Below are positions 50,572 through 59,620 of a stretch of DNA of 64,000 nucleotides, one piece after another. Both the position numbers and the translations under genes were made by a program. Source of the DNA: Micromonospora sp. CCTCC AA 2012012 (GTDB lineage Bacteria; Actinomycetota; Actinomycetes; Mycobacteriales; Micromonosporaceae). The stretch covers positions 124,001-188,000 of the forward strand of contig NZ_CP159342.1 in assembly GCF_040499845.1 (NCBI RefSeq), in the 5' to 3' direction. Under the pieces are notes generated by a model that was given only the letters and a program-made list of their open reading frames with translations, was not told the DNA's origin and did not search any database. Every line of letters starts with the position of its first letter. Positions within the stretch are counted from its first letter, which is position 1.

Positions 50572-51375
50572 ATGACCGTCGCCGCCTCGCCCGCCACCGC
50601 ACCGGCCGTCCCCGCCGACCGCCGGCCGCCCGCCCTCGGCGGATTCTCCGTCGCCGTCCTCGGCATCGAGATCCGCCGGGTGCTGCGCAACCGCCGGACG
50701 CTGATCTTCATCCTGATCATGCCGGCCGTGTTCTTCCTGCTGTTCGGCCTGCCGCAGAAGGGCCAGCACCTCGACAACGGCCTGCCGGTGATGGGCTGGA
50801 TCATGATCAGCCTCGCCGTCTACGCGGCCATGGTCGCCACCACCAGCGCCGGCGCGGCCGTCGCCACCGAACGGGCGCTGGGCTGGAGCCGCCAACTGCG
50901 GCTGACCCCGCTGCACCCGGCCGCGTACGTGGCGACGAAGCTCGCCACCGCGATGGTGCTCGGCCTGCTCGGGGTGCTGGTGGAGTTCGCCGTCGGTGCC
51001 GCCGCCGGGGTACGGCTGCCGGCGCACATCTGGCTGGAGTCCGGCCTCACCGCCTGGATCGGCTCCCTGGTCTTCGCCGCCCTCGGCCTCTTCGTCGGCT
51101 ACCTCGCCCCGGCCGAGAACGTCATGCAGTTCATGGGTCCGGCGCTGGCCATCCTGGCCATGCTCGGTGGCCTCTTCATCCCGCTGGAGATGCTGCCCCA
51201 CGTGATGCAGCAGATCGCCAAGTTCACCCCGGTCTACGGCGTCGGCCAGCTCGCCCGGGCCCCGCTGACCGAGGCCGGCGTCGACTGGGCCGCGGTCGGC
51301 AACGTGGCCGCGTGGACCGCGCTCTTCGGTCTCGGTGCGGCCCGGTTGTTCCGCCGGGACACCACCCGCGTCTGA
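50572..51375 (+). CDS. ABC-2 type transporter permease
   Basis: 267 aa. Six TM helices; NRRTLIFILIMPAVFFLLFG is TM1, TTSAGAAVATERALGWSRQL follows TM2, and AMLGGLFIPLEMLPHVMQQI carries the ABC-2 signature. The start is one base after the ATPase stop (GAGATG). It forms the channel with the ATPase at 49602-50570. The sensor kinase gene follows 29 bp downstream. Confidence 0.93.
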   Translation: MTVAASPATAPAVPADRRPPALGGFSVAVLGIEIRRVLRNRRTLIFILIMPAVFFLLFGLPQKGQHLDNGLPVMGWIMISLAVYAAMVATTSAGAAVATERALGWSRQLRLTPLHPAAYVATKLATAMVLGLLGVLVEFAVGAAAGVRLPAHIWLESGLTAWIGSLVFAALGLFVGYLAPAENVMQFMGPALAILAMLGGLFIPLEMLPHVMQQIAKFTPVYGVGQLARAPLTEAGVDWAAVGNVAAWTALFGLGAARLFRRDTTRV

Positions 51376-51404
51376 CCGGTCACCGCAGGGTTAGCGTGGG
51401 CGCC

Positions 51405-52538
51405 ATGCAGCTGATGCCGGTCGACCCGTATCCGGTGAGCCGTCGTTGGCGGCTCACCGGCTGGCTGCTGGCCGCGATCTGGCTGGTCTTCCTCAACGTC
51501 GCCCTCAGCCGCGCCCTGGCCCAGGAGGAGCTGTGGCGGCGGGTGCTGGGTGTGGGCAGCCTGGTCGCCTTCGGTCTCGCCTACATCTTCGCGTTCGAGT
51601 GGGGCCGGCTGATGCGGCGGGCCGGGCGGCCCATCCCGCGGCGGCGGGCGTGGACGATCCTCGGTGCGCTGGTCGCCCTCGGGCTGGTCGGCATACCGGC
51701 CACCGGGGGCGAGTGGATGAGCACGCTGGTCTTCGTCTGCGCCGCCGCGATCTTCCTGTTGCCGCTCCGACCGGCCCTCGTCGTGGTGGCGCTCGCCGTG
51801 GTGGTGCCGCTGGTGCTGGGCCGGCTGGTGCCGGGCTGGGGGTCGGAGAACGGCATCGTCTTCGCGGTGCTGCTGGCGTCGCTCGCGATGTTCGGGGTGA
51901 GCCGGTTGGCCCAGCGCAACGCCGAACTCCAGGCCGCCCAGCAGGAGATCCACCGGCTGGCGGTGGCGGAGGAACGCGCCCGGACCGCCCGGGACCTGCA
52001 CGACATCCTCGGTCACTCGCTGACCGTGGTGGCGGTCAAGGCGGAGCTGGCCGGGCGGCTGCTGGAGCTGGACCCGGCGCGGGCGGCCATCGAGATCGCC
52101 GACGTGGAACGGTTGGCCCGGCAGGCGCTCGCCGACGTGCGGGGCACCGTCGGGGCGTACCGGGGGGTGAGTCTCGGGACGGAGCTGGCCGGCGCCCGGA
52201 CGGCCCTGGCCGCGGCGGGCATCGCGGCCGCCCTGCCGGACGCGGTGCCGGAGCTGCCGACGGAGCGGGACGAACTCTTCGGCTGGACGGTCAGGGAAGG
52301 GGTGACCAACGTGGTCCGGCACAGCGGGGCGCGGCGCTGCGAGATCCGGGTGGGGTCGGACCACGTCGAGGTCTGCGACGACGGGCGGGGCCCGGCGGGG
52401 GAGCCGGGCGGGGACGGGCACGGCCTGGTCGGGCTGCGGGAGCGGGCCCGCCGGCTGGACGCGACCGTGTCGGTGGGCCGCCGTCCGGACGGCCGTGGGT
52501 TCCTGCTCCGCGTCGCGGTGCCGGCGGCGGGCCGGTGA
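51405..52538 (+). CDS. DesK-like sensor histidine kinase
   Basis: 377 aa from an ATG at 51405. Five or six TM helices in residues 17-165 without an extracellular domain, a coiled linker, and HisKA_3 with the phospho-acceptor H199 in ARTARDLHDILGHSLTVVAV. HATPase_c motifs are VREGVTNVVRHSGA and GHGLVGLRERARRL. Intramembrane sensing of lipid or drug state is likely for this topology. It overlaps the response-regulator gene by GTGA and lies downstream of the ABC exporter it probably controls. Confidence 0.93.
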   Translation: MQLMPVDPYPVSRRWRLTGWLLAAIWLVFLNVALSRALAQEELWRRVLGVGSLVAFGLAYIFAFEWGRLMRRAGRPIPRRRAWTILGALVALGLVGIPATGGEWMSTLVFVCAAAIFLLPLRPALVVVALAVVVPLVLGRLVPGWGSENGIVFAVLLASLAMFGVSRLAQRNAELQAAQQEIHRLAVAEERARTARDLHDILGHSLTVVAVKAELAGRLLELDPARAAIEIADVERLARQALADVRGTVGAYRGVSLGTELAGARTALAAAGIAAALPDAVPELPTERDELFGWTVREGVTNVVRHSGARRCEIRVGSDHVEVCDDGRGPAGEPGGDGHGLVGLRERARRLDATVSVGRRPDGRGFLLRVAVPAAGR

Positions 52539-53194
52539 CCGGCCGGGGACCGTCGGCCGACGTCGGCGGGTCGGCCGGGCCGATCCGGCTGCTGCTCGCC
52601 GACGATCAGGCGCTCGTCCGGGGTGCCCTCGCCGCGCTGCTTTCCCTGGAGCCGGACCTGACGGTGGTGGCCGAGGTGGGCCGGGGTGACGAGGTGGTCG
52701 ACGAGGCCCGTCGGACCGCGCCGGACGTGGCCCTGCTCGACGTGGAGATGCCGGGGCTGGACGGGATCGCCGCCACCGCCGCGCTGCGGGTCGCCGTGCC
52801 CGGCTGCCGGGTGCTGGTGGTCACCACCTTCGGCCGGCCGGGCTATCTGCGCCGGGCGATGGAGGCCGGCGCGAACGGCTTCGTGGTCAAGGACACCCCG
52901 GCCCGGCAGCTCGCCGACGCGGTCCGTCGGGTGCACGCGGGGCTGCGGGTGGTCGACCCGACGCTGGCGGCGGAGACCCTGGCCACCGGGCGGAGCCCGC
53001 TGACCGAGCGGGAGACCGAGGTGCTGCGGACCGCCCGGGCCGGCGGCACGGTGGCCGACCTGGCGGCGACGCTGCACCTCTCCGAGGGGACGGTACGCAA
53101 CCACCTGTCGGCGGCGATCGGCAAGACCGGCGCCCGCAACCGGGCCGACGCGGTCCGCATCGCGGAGGAGAACGGCTGGCTGCTCGGCGAGTGA
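52535..53194 (+). CDS. DesR/NarL-family response regulator
   Basis: 219 aa from a GTG overlapping the kinase stop. Receiver with LLLADDQALVRG and D69 in VALLDVEMPGLDGI, Lys in GFVVKDTPARQ; LuxR-type helix-turn-helix at about 160-212 (LTERETEVLRTARAGGTVAD, SEGTVRNHLSAAIGKTGA). It is the last gene of the ABC-TCS operon and converges with the L,D-transpeptidase gene six bases away. The likely target is the promoter before 49602, in the 203-bp gap shared with the divergent flavoprotein gene. Confidence 0.94.
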   Translation: MTGRGPSADVGGSAGPIRLLLADDQALVRGALAALLSLEPDLTVVAEVGRGDEVVDEARRTAPDVALLDVEMPGLDGIAATAALRVAVPGCRVLVVTTFGRPGYLRRAMEAGANGFVVKDTPARQLADAVRRVHAGLRVVDPTLAAETLATGRSPLTERETEVLRTARAGGTVADLAATLHLSEGTVRNHLSAAIGKTGARNRADAVRIAEENGWLLGE

Positions 53195-53200
53195 CCGGGC

Positions 53201-54100
53201 TCAGCCGGTGGCCGGCGACGCCCGGTCGACGACGACCACGGCGGTGCCGGGCCGGACCTGGTCGAGCAGGCGCTGCTGCCCGCTGCGGGTCAGCCGGATG
53301 CAGCCGTTGGTGACGTTCTCGCCGAGGGTGTCGTCGTCGTGCCAGCTGTGCAGTCCGATGTGGGCGCCGCGCAGGCCGGTCGGCACCGCGTCCGGGTCGT
53401 CGGGGATCGCGCCGAGGGCGAAGATGTCCACGCCGCCGTACACCGGCTGGGGCGGGGGCGTGCGGCCGAGGACGAAGGTGCGCCCGAGCGGGGTGGCCTG
53501 GCCGGGCATGCCGAGGCTGACCTGCCACGACGCCACCGGTCGGCCGTCCCGCCACCAGGTGAGCCGGTGCGACCGGCGCTCCACCACGAGCTGGTCGCGC
53601 AGGCCGACGGTCGTCCAGCCGCCCGCCGGCAGCCAGGCGATCCGGCGGTTGGCCGAGGGGAGCAGCACGGCCGTCCAGCCGACCCGGCGGGCCACCACCG
53701 GCATGGTCAGCGGCACGTCGCTGATGGTCGGGGCGAGGAAGGCCAGCGGCCGGCCGCCCGGCGCGTCGTAGGCGGCGATCCGCGTGGTCGGCGTGAGGCC
53801 CTCCGTCAACGGCGTGGTGTCGCCGGCGTCGGGGTCGGCGGGGAAGCCGGTCGGCGCCGGGTCGTACTCCACCACCGGCAGGTCGTCCGGCGCGGGCGCC
53901 GCGTCCGGCACCGGCTCGCCGGTGGGCACCGTCGCGGTCGCCGTGGCGACCGGGCCGGTGGCGGCGTGGCCCGGGGCGGGTGCCGGGTCGCGGGTGAGCG
54001 CCGGGCCGACCAGCAGCACGGCCGCGAGCAGCAGGGGTACGCCGAGGGCGGCACCCAGCCAGCCGAGCGCCCAGCGCGAGGTCAATCGGGCGAAAAGCAC
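53201..54100 (-). CDS. L,D-transpeptidase (YkuD) with N-terminal membrane anchor
   Basis: 299 aa from a GTG at 54100. One TM helix (LGVPLLLAAVLLVGPAL) anchors a Pro/Thr-rich linker and, from about residue 165, the YkuD domain: LVVERRSHRLTWWRDGRPV, WQVSLGMPGQATPLGRTFVL, HIGLHSWHDD and the catalytic C267 in NVTNGCIRLT. The enzyme forms 3-3 crosslinks in peptidoglycan outside the membrane. The usual S-H-G-C is T-N-G-C, as in some other actinobacterial members. No ribosome-binding site precedes the GTG, while TACAGT lies six bases before it, so the mRNA is probably leaderless. Confidence 0.9.
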   Translation of the reverse strand: MLFARLTSRWALGWLGAALGVPLLLAAVLLVGPALTRDPAPAPGHAATGPVATATATVPTGEPVPDAAPAPDDLPVVEYDPAPTGFPADPDAGDTTPLTEGLTPTTRIAAYDAPGGRPLAFLAPTISDVPLTMPVVARRVGWTAVLLPSANRRIAWLPAGGWTTVGLRDQLVVERRSHRLTWWRDGRPVASWQVSLGMPGQATPLGRTFVLGRTPPPQPVYGGVDIFALGAIPDDPDAVPTGLRGAHIGLHSWHDDDTLGENVTNGCIRLTRSGQQRLLDQVRPGTAVVVVDRASPATG

Positions 54101-54122
54101 AAAGGGACTGTAATGGAAAGGT

Positions 54123-54157
54123 GGCCCCCGGCTCCGCGAAAGGCGGTGCCGGGGGCC
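54123..54157 (-). terminator. Terminator of the second alpha-amylase gene
   Basis: GGCCCCCGGC (54123-54132) and GCCGGGGGCC (54148-54157) form a perfect 10-bp stem with a 15-nt loop, downstream of the amylase stop at 54205 on the minus strand. Confidence 0.65.
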
Positions 54158-54204
54158 TCCCGTTCGGGTCCGGGCCGGTCGGATCTGCGCCGGCCAAGGC
54201 CGGG

Positions 54205-55650
54205 TCAGGGCAGCTTCGCCCCGATGTGGATGGCGACCGCGTCGTGGGCGTTGATGTTCGCCGCGAACCAGCCGCTGCCGTCCACGGTGATCACCGGCCC
54301 GCTGCACGTGCCGTTGCTGTAGTCGCCGTGGATGACGTCGCAGTACCGACCGGCGGGCAGCCCGGTGAAGTACGACCGGCCGGTGATCGCGAAGTCCTCG
54401 TCGTTGATGGTGAGGAAGCCCTTGCCGGCCCGGCTGAAGGCGATGTGCTGGTAGCCGTTGTCGTACCAGTTGGCCACCGCCGCGCCCTGGGTGGCGTTGT
54501 TGAACGCGACCATGTTGGCGATGCCCCGCCAGCGGTGCTCGCACTCCCAGCCGGAGTAGCAGGTGGTGTTGCTGATCTTGTTGCTGGCGTCCGAGGGCGG
54601 CCCCTGGTCCTTGTTGCTGAACGTGAAGCTCGACATCACCGCCGGGGTGCCGTACGGCCAGGCCAGCATGAAGGCGTTGGCGAGGGCGTACTCGCCGCGG
54701 TCCTTGTAGGTCAGCACCCCGCCGTCGCGCTGGGTGTCGTGGTTGTCGGTGAAGACGACCGCCTGGCTGCTCGGCAGGTAGCCCCAGGACTCGCCGAAGT
54801 TCTTCAGGTAGGCCAGCCGCTCGCTGTTGAACATGCGGGCGAGGTCCTTGCCGTAGCGGAACTCGTGCACGTCGCCGTTGCCGGTGTACTCGGTCGGCTG
54901 GATCGGCTCACCGGCGCCGTAGATGACCTCCTGCACGATGTACGCCGAGCGGGAGAGCTTGCCCTTGATCGCGGCGATGTCGGCGGCCGGCATGTGCTTG
55001 CTGCCGTCCAGCCGGAACCCGTCCACGCCGAGCGAGAGCAGGTCGTTCATGTACCCGGCGATCGTCGACCGGACGTAGTCCGACTCGGTCTTGAGGTCGG
55101 CGAGGTTGACCAGCTCGCAGTTCTGCACCTCGTACCGGTCGCTGTAGTTGACGATGTCGTTGTTGCCGTTGCGACCGCAGTAGTGGAAGTCGGCGGAGCT
55201 GTAGGTGCCCGGGTAGTTGTAGTGGCCGTACGACGTGCCGGCCCAGCCGGTGCCGCCGTTGTCCTGGCCGGACATGTGGTTGATGACGGTGTCCACGATG
55301 ACCTTGACACCGGCGTTGTGACAGGTGGTCACCATCGACTGGAACTGCGCCCGGGTGCCCTTGCGGGACTCGATCCGGTAGCTGACCGGCTGGTACGAGA
55401 CCCACCACGGGGCGGCGTTGACGTGCTCCTGCGGCGGGGAGACCTGGACGTAGCCGTAGCCCTTCGGGCCGAGCGTGTTGGTGCACTCGCTCGCCACCGA
55501 GGGCCAGTTCCACTCGAAGAGCTGGACGATGACCTTCTTGCTGCCGGACGTCGCCGCGACGGCCGGGGGTGCCGCCACAGTGGTCGGGACGAGCAGGCTG
55601 GCGATCACGCCGAGGGCGAGGACCGCCGAGCGGCATCGACGTCGATGCAT
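54205..55650 (-). CDS. Secreted alpha-amylase (GH13), compact form
   Basis: 481 aa from an ATG at 55650. A Sec signal peptide (MHRRRCRSAVLALGVIASLL, cleavage near AVAA) leads to the GH13 barrel with VINHMSGQ, GFRLDGSKHM (nucleophile), AYIVQEVIYG (acid) and VVFTDNHDTQR (third Asp), all intact, and a short C-domain. Unlike the first amylase it has no carbohydrate-binding module. The two catalytic domains are homologous (for example VQVSPPQEHV in both) but diverged, so they are probably specialised for soluble versus granular starch. Upstream repeats resemble those of the first amylase. Confidence 0.95.
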   Translation of the reverse strand: MHRRRCRSAVLALGVIASLLVPTTVAAPPAVAATSGSKKVIVQLFEWNWPSVASECTNTLGPKGYGYVQVSPPQEHVNAAPWWVSYQPVSYRIESRKGTRAQFQSMVTTCHNAGVKVIVDTVINHMSGQDNGGTGWAGTSYGHYNYPGTYSSADFHYCGRNGNNDIVNYSDRYEVQNCELVNLADLKTESDYVRSTIAGYMNDLLSLGVDGFRLDGSKHMPAADIAAIKGKLSRSAYIVQEVIYGAGEPIQPTEYTGNGDVHEFRYGKDLARMFNSERLAYLKNFGESWGYLPSSQAVVFTDNHDTQRDGGVLTYKDRGEYALANAFMLAWPYGTPAVMSSFTFSNKDQGPPSDASNKISNTTCYSGWECEHRWRGIANMVAFNNATQGAAVANWYDNGYQHIAFSRAGKGFLTINDEDFAITGRSYFTGLPAGRYCDVIHGDYSNGTCSGPVITVDGSGWFAANINAHDAVAIHIGAKLP

Positions 55651-55996
55651 CGGTACTCCTGGGGGTGCGGGGGACGGGGGTGGTGGTACGGCGCGGGGAA
55701 GGGACTCCAGTGCCGGCTTCTTGCAAGTCCGGACTGAAATTTTCGGCAAGGTTACAAGCGCGTTGCAAGAGCTGTCAACGGATAGAAATACGTCGTTGCG
55801 CACTGCGCCAGACGCGTACCTCCGCGTGACGGCCGCCACGTCCGATCCACCGCCACACGCGCGCCGGGGCGGGACGGTTCGACGGAGCGGCCGAGAAATT
55901 CACCACCGGGCTGATCCGCTCGCCCCGTCGGTCCGTACTGGAGGAGGGAGCAGGGTCGGTCGGTGGGGGCGCCGCCGTGAGACGATCGAGGAGCAA
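55651..55996. promoter_or_regulatory. Amylase promoter with CTTGC repeats; divergent gap to redox operon
   Basis: On the minus strand TTGACA (55778-55773) and, 18 nt later, TAACCT form a promoter. CTTGC-like elements are CTTGCAA (within the spacer, near 55769-55763), CTTGT (55757-55753), CTTGCC (55750-55745) and the palindrome CTTGCAAG (55720-55727). A repressor bound there would block the promoter. The plus-strand half shows GAGGAG before the start at 55997 and no other gene. Confidence 0.5.
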
Positions 55997-57499
55997 ATGG
56001 CCCGGGCACAGCAGAACGAGAAGGCGGCGACCGTCCGGACCGCGAGCACCAGTCGAGGTGTCCGGACCCGACCGAGGACCGCACTGGCGGCGCTGGTCGC
56101 GTCCGCGCTGGCCATCGCGTGGGCCGGCGTCGAGCTGGCCGGCGCGGGCACCGTGCTGTACGCGTACGGCTTCTTCTTCACCGAGTTCTTCGCCGGGGTG
56201 GTCGCCCTGGTGTCGCTGAGCCTCACCGTGATGATGGGGCTGCTCGCCACCGACCGGCTGGTGATGGGCATCCGGCACCGGGTGCTGCTCCAGTCCGCGC
56301 ACCGCGCCACCGGCATCCTCGGCGTGGCCGGACTGGTCTTCCACGTCATCACCAAGATCGCGATCGGCCGGGCCGGCCCGACCGACGCCCTGGTGCCCTT
56401 CGTCGGCGGCCGGGGACTCTATGTCGGGCTCGGCACCGTGGCCGCGTTCCTCATGGTCAGCGTGCTCTGGACCGGCCTCATCCGGGTCCGCTTCGCCGGC
56501 GTCGGTCCGAAGTGGTTCTGGCGGGCGCTGCACTCCATGGCGTACGTCTCCTGGCCGTTCGCCCTCGTCCACGGCCTCAACGCCGGTCGGGCGGCGAAGC
56601 CCTGGGTGGTGCTGAGCTATCTGGCCTGTGTGCTGCTGGTGGTGGTGGCGCTGCTGGTCCGCGCCTCCGTCCACCTCGGCAAGCGCAGCCGCGAGCAGCA
56701 CCAGGCCGCCGCGCTCAACCAGGCGATGGCCGGCCGCCCCACCGAGGAGAGCCGGGGCCTGCTGGCCGGGCTGGGCCGCAAGCGCTCCGGGGACGGGGAG
56801 AAGAAGGAGAGCCGCGGCGCCGGCCGTGCCGGCGGCTGGGCGGAGACCACGGCCACGTCGTGGGGTGGCCCGGCCGGCACCGCCCGCCGCCGCGACCCCG
56901 ACCGGTTCACCGTCCCGGTGGTGCCGGAGCCGGGCAGCCTCCGGGAGCCCGTCCGTGCGACGACCCGGCGACGGCGTGCGGAGGACCTGGAGCCGGCCGC
57001 CCGCCGCCGCGACGACGAGCCCCGCCGCGAGGAACGGGAACCGGTGGTCCGCCGCGCCGACGCGGAGCGGTCCGGCCGCCGCTACCGGGACGAGGAGGAG
57101 GCGCCGACCCGCCGCTCCCGCGCGGACGCGCGCTACTCGTCGCCGCCCCGGGCGGCCGAACCGGAGGAGCCGTGGGACAGCCCGCGCCGCTGGGAGAGCG
57201 ACGAGCGCCCGGTGTCGGCCGAACCGATCTCGGCCGGACCGATCTCCGCCGCGCCGCGCAGCGGGGGCGGCCGGCACAGCGCCGAGGACGAGGTGCCCGT
57301 CGAGGCCGACTACTGGCGCCCGCCGGCCAGCTACGTCCCGGACGACGTGCCCGTCGACGACACCCCGACCCTGGTCGACCTCGCCTCGCGGCGGGCGCTG
57401 CGGGCCGCCGGCGAGGCCCGCTCCTCGCGGCGACGCCGGGCCAGCGCCGACGCGGTCGACGGGGCGTACTGGGCGGGGCTGCGGGGTGAGGCGAAGTGA
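55997..57499 (+). CDS. Ferric reductase/cytochrome b-like membrane protein with long charged tail
   Basis: 500 aa from an ATG preceded by GAGGAG. Six TM helices occupy about residues 27-225, with paired histidines for b-type hemes in LLQSAHRATGILGVAGLVFH, RALHSMAYVSW and FALVHGLNAG. The remaining 270 residues are disordered and extremely rich in Arg, Glu and Pro (RREEREPVVRRADAERSG). The stop overlaps the next start as TGATG. The following NuoF-like/ferredoxin gene suggests an electron path from NADH through iron-sulfur centres to membrane hemes. The terminal acceptor is unknown. Confidence 0.82.
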   Translation: MARAQQNEKAATVRTASTSRGVRTRPRTALAALVASALAIAWAGVELAGAGTVLYAYGFFFTEFFAGVVALVSLSLTVMMGLLATDRLVMGIRHRVLLQSAHRATGILGVAGLVFHVITKIAIGRAGPTDALVPFVGGRGLYVGLGTVAAFLMVSVLWTGLIRVRFAGVGPKWFWRALHSMAYVSWPFALVHGLNAGRAAKPWVVLSYLACVLLVVVALLVRASVHLGKRSREQHQAAALNQAMAGRPTEESRGLLAGLGRKRSGDGEKKESRGAGRAGGWAETTATSWGGPAGTARRRDPDRFTVPVVPEPGSLREPVRATTRRRRAEDLEPAARRRDDEPRREEREPVVRRADAERSGRRYRDEEEAPTRRSRADARYSSPPRAAEPEEPWDSPRRWESDERPVSAEPISAGPISAAPRSGGGRHSAEDEVPVEADYWRPPASYVPDDVPVDDTPTLVDLASRRALRAAGEARSSRRRRASADAVDGAYWAGLRGEAK

Positions 57500-58962
57500 T
57501 GCGGACGACGGTGCCCCCGGTGGCCTGCGTCGGCGAGCCCCGGCTCACCGCGGGCTTCGCCGAGTTCGGCCGGCTCGACCTGCTCGCCCACGAGGACGTG
57601 CACGGCCCGATCGGGCCGATGGAACCGGTCAACCTGCTCCGGCTGGCCGAGGCGATCGACCTCAAGGGCAAGGGCGGGGCCGGCTTCCCGTTCGCCCGCA
57701 AGCTGCGCGCCGTGCTGGAGTCCTGCGAGCGGCAGGACCTCGGCGCGGTGGTGGTGGTCAACGCCACCGAGGGTGAGCCGGCCAGCTGGAAGGACAAGGT
57801 GCTGCTCACCCGGGCCCCGCACCTCGTCCTCGATGGCGCGGCGCTGGCCGCGTACGCGCTGGACGCCGAGGAGATCGTGATCGGGGTGGCCGACGACGAG
57901 GTGGGCCGGCCGTCGCTGACCGAGGCGCTCTCCGAACGCCGGATGCCGGTGCCGACCACCATCGTCACCGTCCCGCACCGGTTCATCTCCGGCGAGGGCG
58001 GCGCGCTGGTCAACGGCATCAACGGGCTGCCGCACATCCCACCCGGCACCAAGAAGCGCTCCAGCGACTCCGGCGTCAACAACCTGCCCACCCTGCTGTC
58101 CAACGCGGAGACGTACGCGCAGCTCGCCGTCGCCGCCCGGCTCGGCCCGTACGAGTACGCCGCGCTCGGCACCGACGACGAGCCGGGCACCGTGCTGCTC
58201 ACCGTCAGCGGCGCGGCGGGCCGCCCCGCGGTGGTGGAGTGCGCCGCCGGCACGCCGCTGCGCGAGATCCTCGACCTCTGCGAGGTGCCCGACGGCCCGG
58301 GCATCCTGATGGGCGGCTACCACGGCAAGTGGATCACCTCGGAGGCGGCGGCGCGGGCGGAGGTCTCCCGCAGGGGGCTCGCCGCCGTCGGCGGCACCCT
58401 CGGCGCCGGCATCGTCCTCCCGATCAGCCGGGACACCTGCCCGCTCGGCGAGGTCGCCCAGGTGGTCCGCTACCTGGCCGGCGAGTCGGCCGGGCAGTGC
58501 GGGCCGTGCAAGATGGGCCTGCCCGACCTGGCCCGCGCCGTCGACCTCGCCGTCTCCGGCAGCGCCCCGGTCGAGATCGTCCGGGCCGCGGCGGGCGACG
58601 TGAAGGGGCGCGGGGCGTGCAGCCACCCGGACGGCACCGCCCGCTTCGCCCTCAGCGCGATGGAGGTCTTCGCCGACGACCTGCGGTTGCACACCACAGG
58701 CGACGGCTGCGGCAAGCGGGTCAAGGGCCTGATGGGGCTGCCCGGCGCGCCGGACGCCAACCCGCAGAAGCTCACCCTGGACTGGTCCCGCTGCGACGGG
58801 CACGGGCTCTGCGCCCACGTGGTGCCGGACTTCATCCGGCTCGACGCCAACGGATACCCGGCCTTCCCGGCCACCCCGGTCCCCACCTGGCTGCGGGAGG
58901 GCACGCTGAAGGCGGTCAAGGTCTGTCCCGAACTCGCGCTCCGGCTCGCCAGCGCCGAATAG
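57499..58962 (+). CDS. NuoF-like NADH-binding/iron-sulfur protein fused to a 3Fe-4S-type ferredoxin
   Basis: 487 aa. The N-terminal domain has the flavin/NADH-binding pattern of NuoF: LKGKGGAGFPFARKLRAV, NATEGEPASWKDK, and FISGEGGALVNGI; a SLBB-like segment follows; the iron-sulfur binding region has AGQCGPCKMGLPDL and a later GACSHPDG for a 4Fe-4S cluster. From about residue 425 a ferredoxin domain is fused (LDWSRCDGHGLCAHVVPDF and KVCPELAL), with the C-x5-C...C spacing of [3Fe-4S] actinobacterial ferredoxins. It would pass electrons from NAD(P)H to the membrane cytochrome encoded directly upstream. It is not part of a complete nuo operon. Confidence 0.87.
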   Translation: MRTTVPPVACVGEPRLTAGFAEFGRLDLLAHEDVHGPIGPMEPVNLLRLAEAIDLKGKGGAGFPFARKLRAVLESCERQDLGAVVVVNATEGEPASWKDKVLLTRAPHLVLDGAALAAYALDAEEIVIGVADDEVGRPSLTEALSERRMPVPTTIVTVPHRFISGEGGALVNGINGLPHIPPGTKKRSSDSGVNNLPTLLSNAETYAQLAVAARLGPYEYAALGTDDEPGTVLLTVSGAAGRPAVVECAAGTPLREILDLCEVPDGPGILMGGYHGKWITSEAAARAEVSRRGLAAVGGTLGAGIVLPISRDTCPLGEVAQVVRYLAGESAGQCGPCKMGLPDLARAVDLAVSGSAPVEIVRAAAGDVKGRGACSHPDGTARFALSAMEVFADDLRLHTTGDGCGKRVKGLMGLPGAPDANPQKLTLDWSRCDGHGLCAHVVPDFIRLDANGYPAFPATPVPTWLREGTLKAVKVCPELALRLASAE

Positions 58963-58981
58963 CCGACCGAGAGGAGACGCG

Positions 58982-59620
58982 ATGCCGCGTCGAACGTCAG
59001 CGCCGGCTCGGGCGGTCCCGCCCCGACGCCTGGGCACCGCCGCCGTGCTCGTCGCCGCGCTGCTCGGCGCGGCCTCCTGCGCGGTCGGCCCGGAGCCGGG
59101 GTCGCCGGTGCGCGTCGCCGCCGCGTCGCCCGCCACCGCGTCGGCCACGCCGACCGCCAGCGCCGTGGCCGCGCCGACCGGGACGCCCGCCGCGCCGCCG
59201 GTGGTCCCGGCCCGGGTGCCGGAGACGTTGACGTTCAGCGCGAAGACCCTCGACGGTACGACCTTCTCCGCCGCCCGGCTGGCCGGCAAGCCGGTGGTGC
59301 TCTGGTTCTGGGCGCCCTGGTGCGCCACCTGCGCCAGCCAGGCCTGGACCGTCGCCGAGATCGCCCCGAAGTACCGCGACACGGTGCCGATCATCGGCGT
59401 CGCCGGCCTCGGCGAGCAGAAGGCCATGAAGGAGTTCGTCGCCGAGTTCGACCTCGGCGGCACACCCCAGCTCGACGACCGGGCCGGTGCGCTGTGGCGC
59501 CGCTTCGAGGTGGTCGAGCAGAGCACCTTCCTGATCATCGACCGGGACGGCCGGGTCGTCCAGCAGGGCTTCCTCGACGGTGAGTCACTCAGCCGTCGGG
59601 TCGCCGAGCTGGCCGGCTGA
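58982..59620 (+). CDS. TlpA/ResA-like thioredoxin lipoprotein
   Basis: 212 aa with GAGAGGAG upstream. A signal sequence with lipobox GAASC anchors it outside; an Ala/Thr/Pro linker covers about residues 40-75. The thioredoxin domain has WAPWCATCASQ with the redox pair and QSTFLIIDRDGRVVQQGFLDG carrying the usual cis-Pro-replaced loop region. It reduces or oxidises disulfides at the cell surface, probably in cytochrome or envelope protein maturation. The stop overlaps the start of the CcdA-like gene by TGATG, and the pair forms a CcdA-thioredoxin electron relay. Confidence 0.9.
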   Translation: MPRRTSAPARAVPPRRLGTAAVLVAALLGAASCAVGPEPGSPVRVAAASPATASATPTASAVAAPTGTPAAPPVVPARVPETLTFSAKTLDGTTFSAARLAGKPVVLWFWAPWCATCASQAWTVAEIAPKYRDTVPIIGVAGLGEQKAMKEFVAEFDLGGTPQLDDRAGALWRRFEVVEQSTFLIIDRDGRVVQQGFLDGESLSRRVAELAG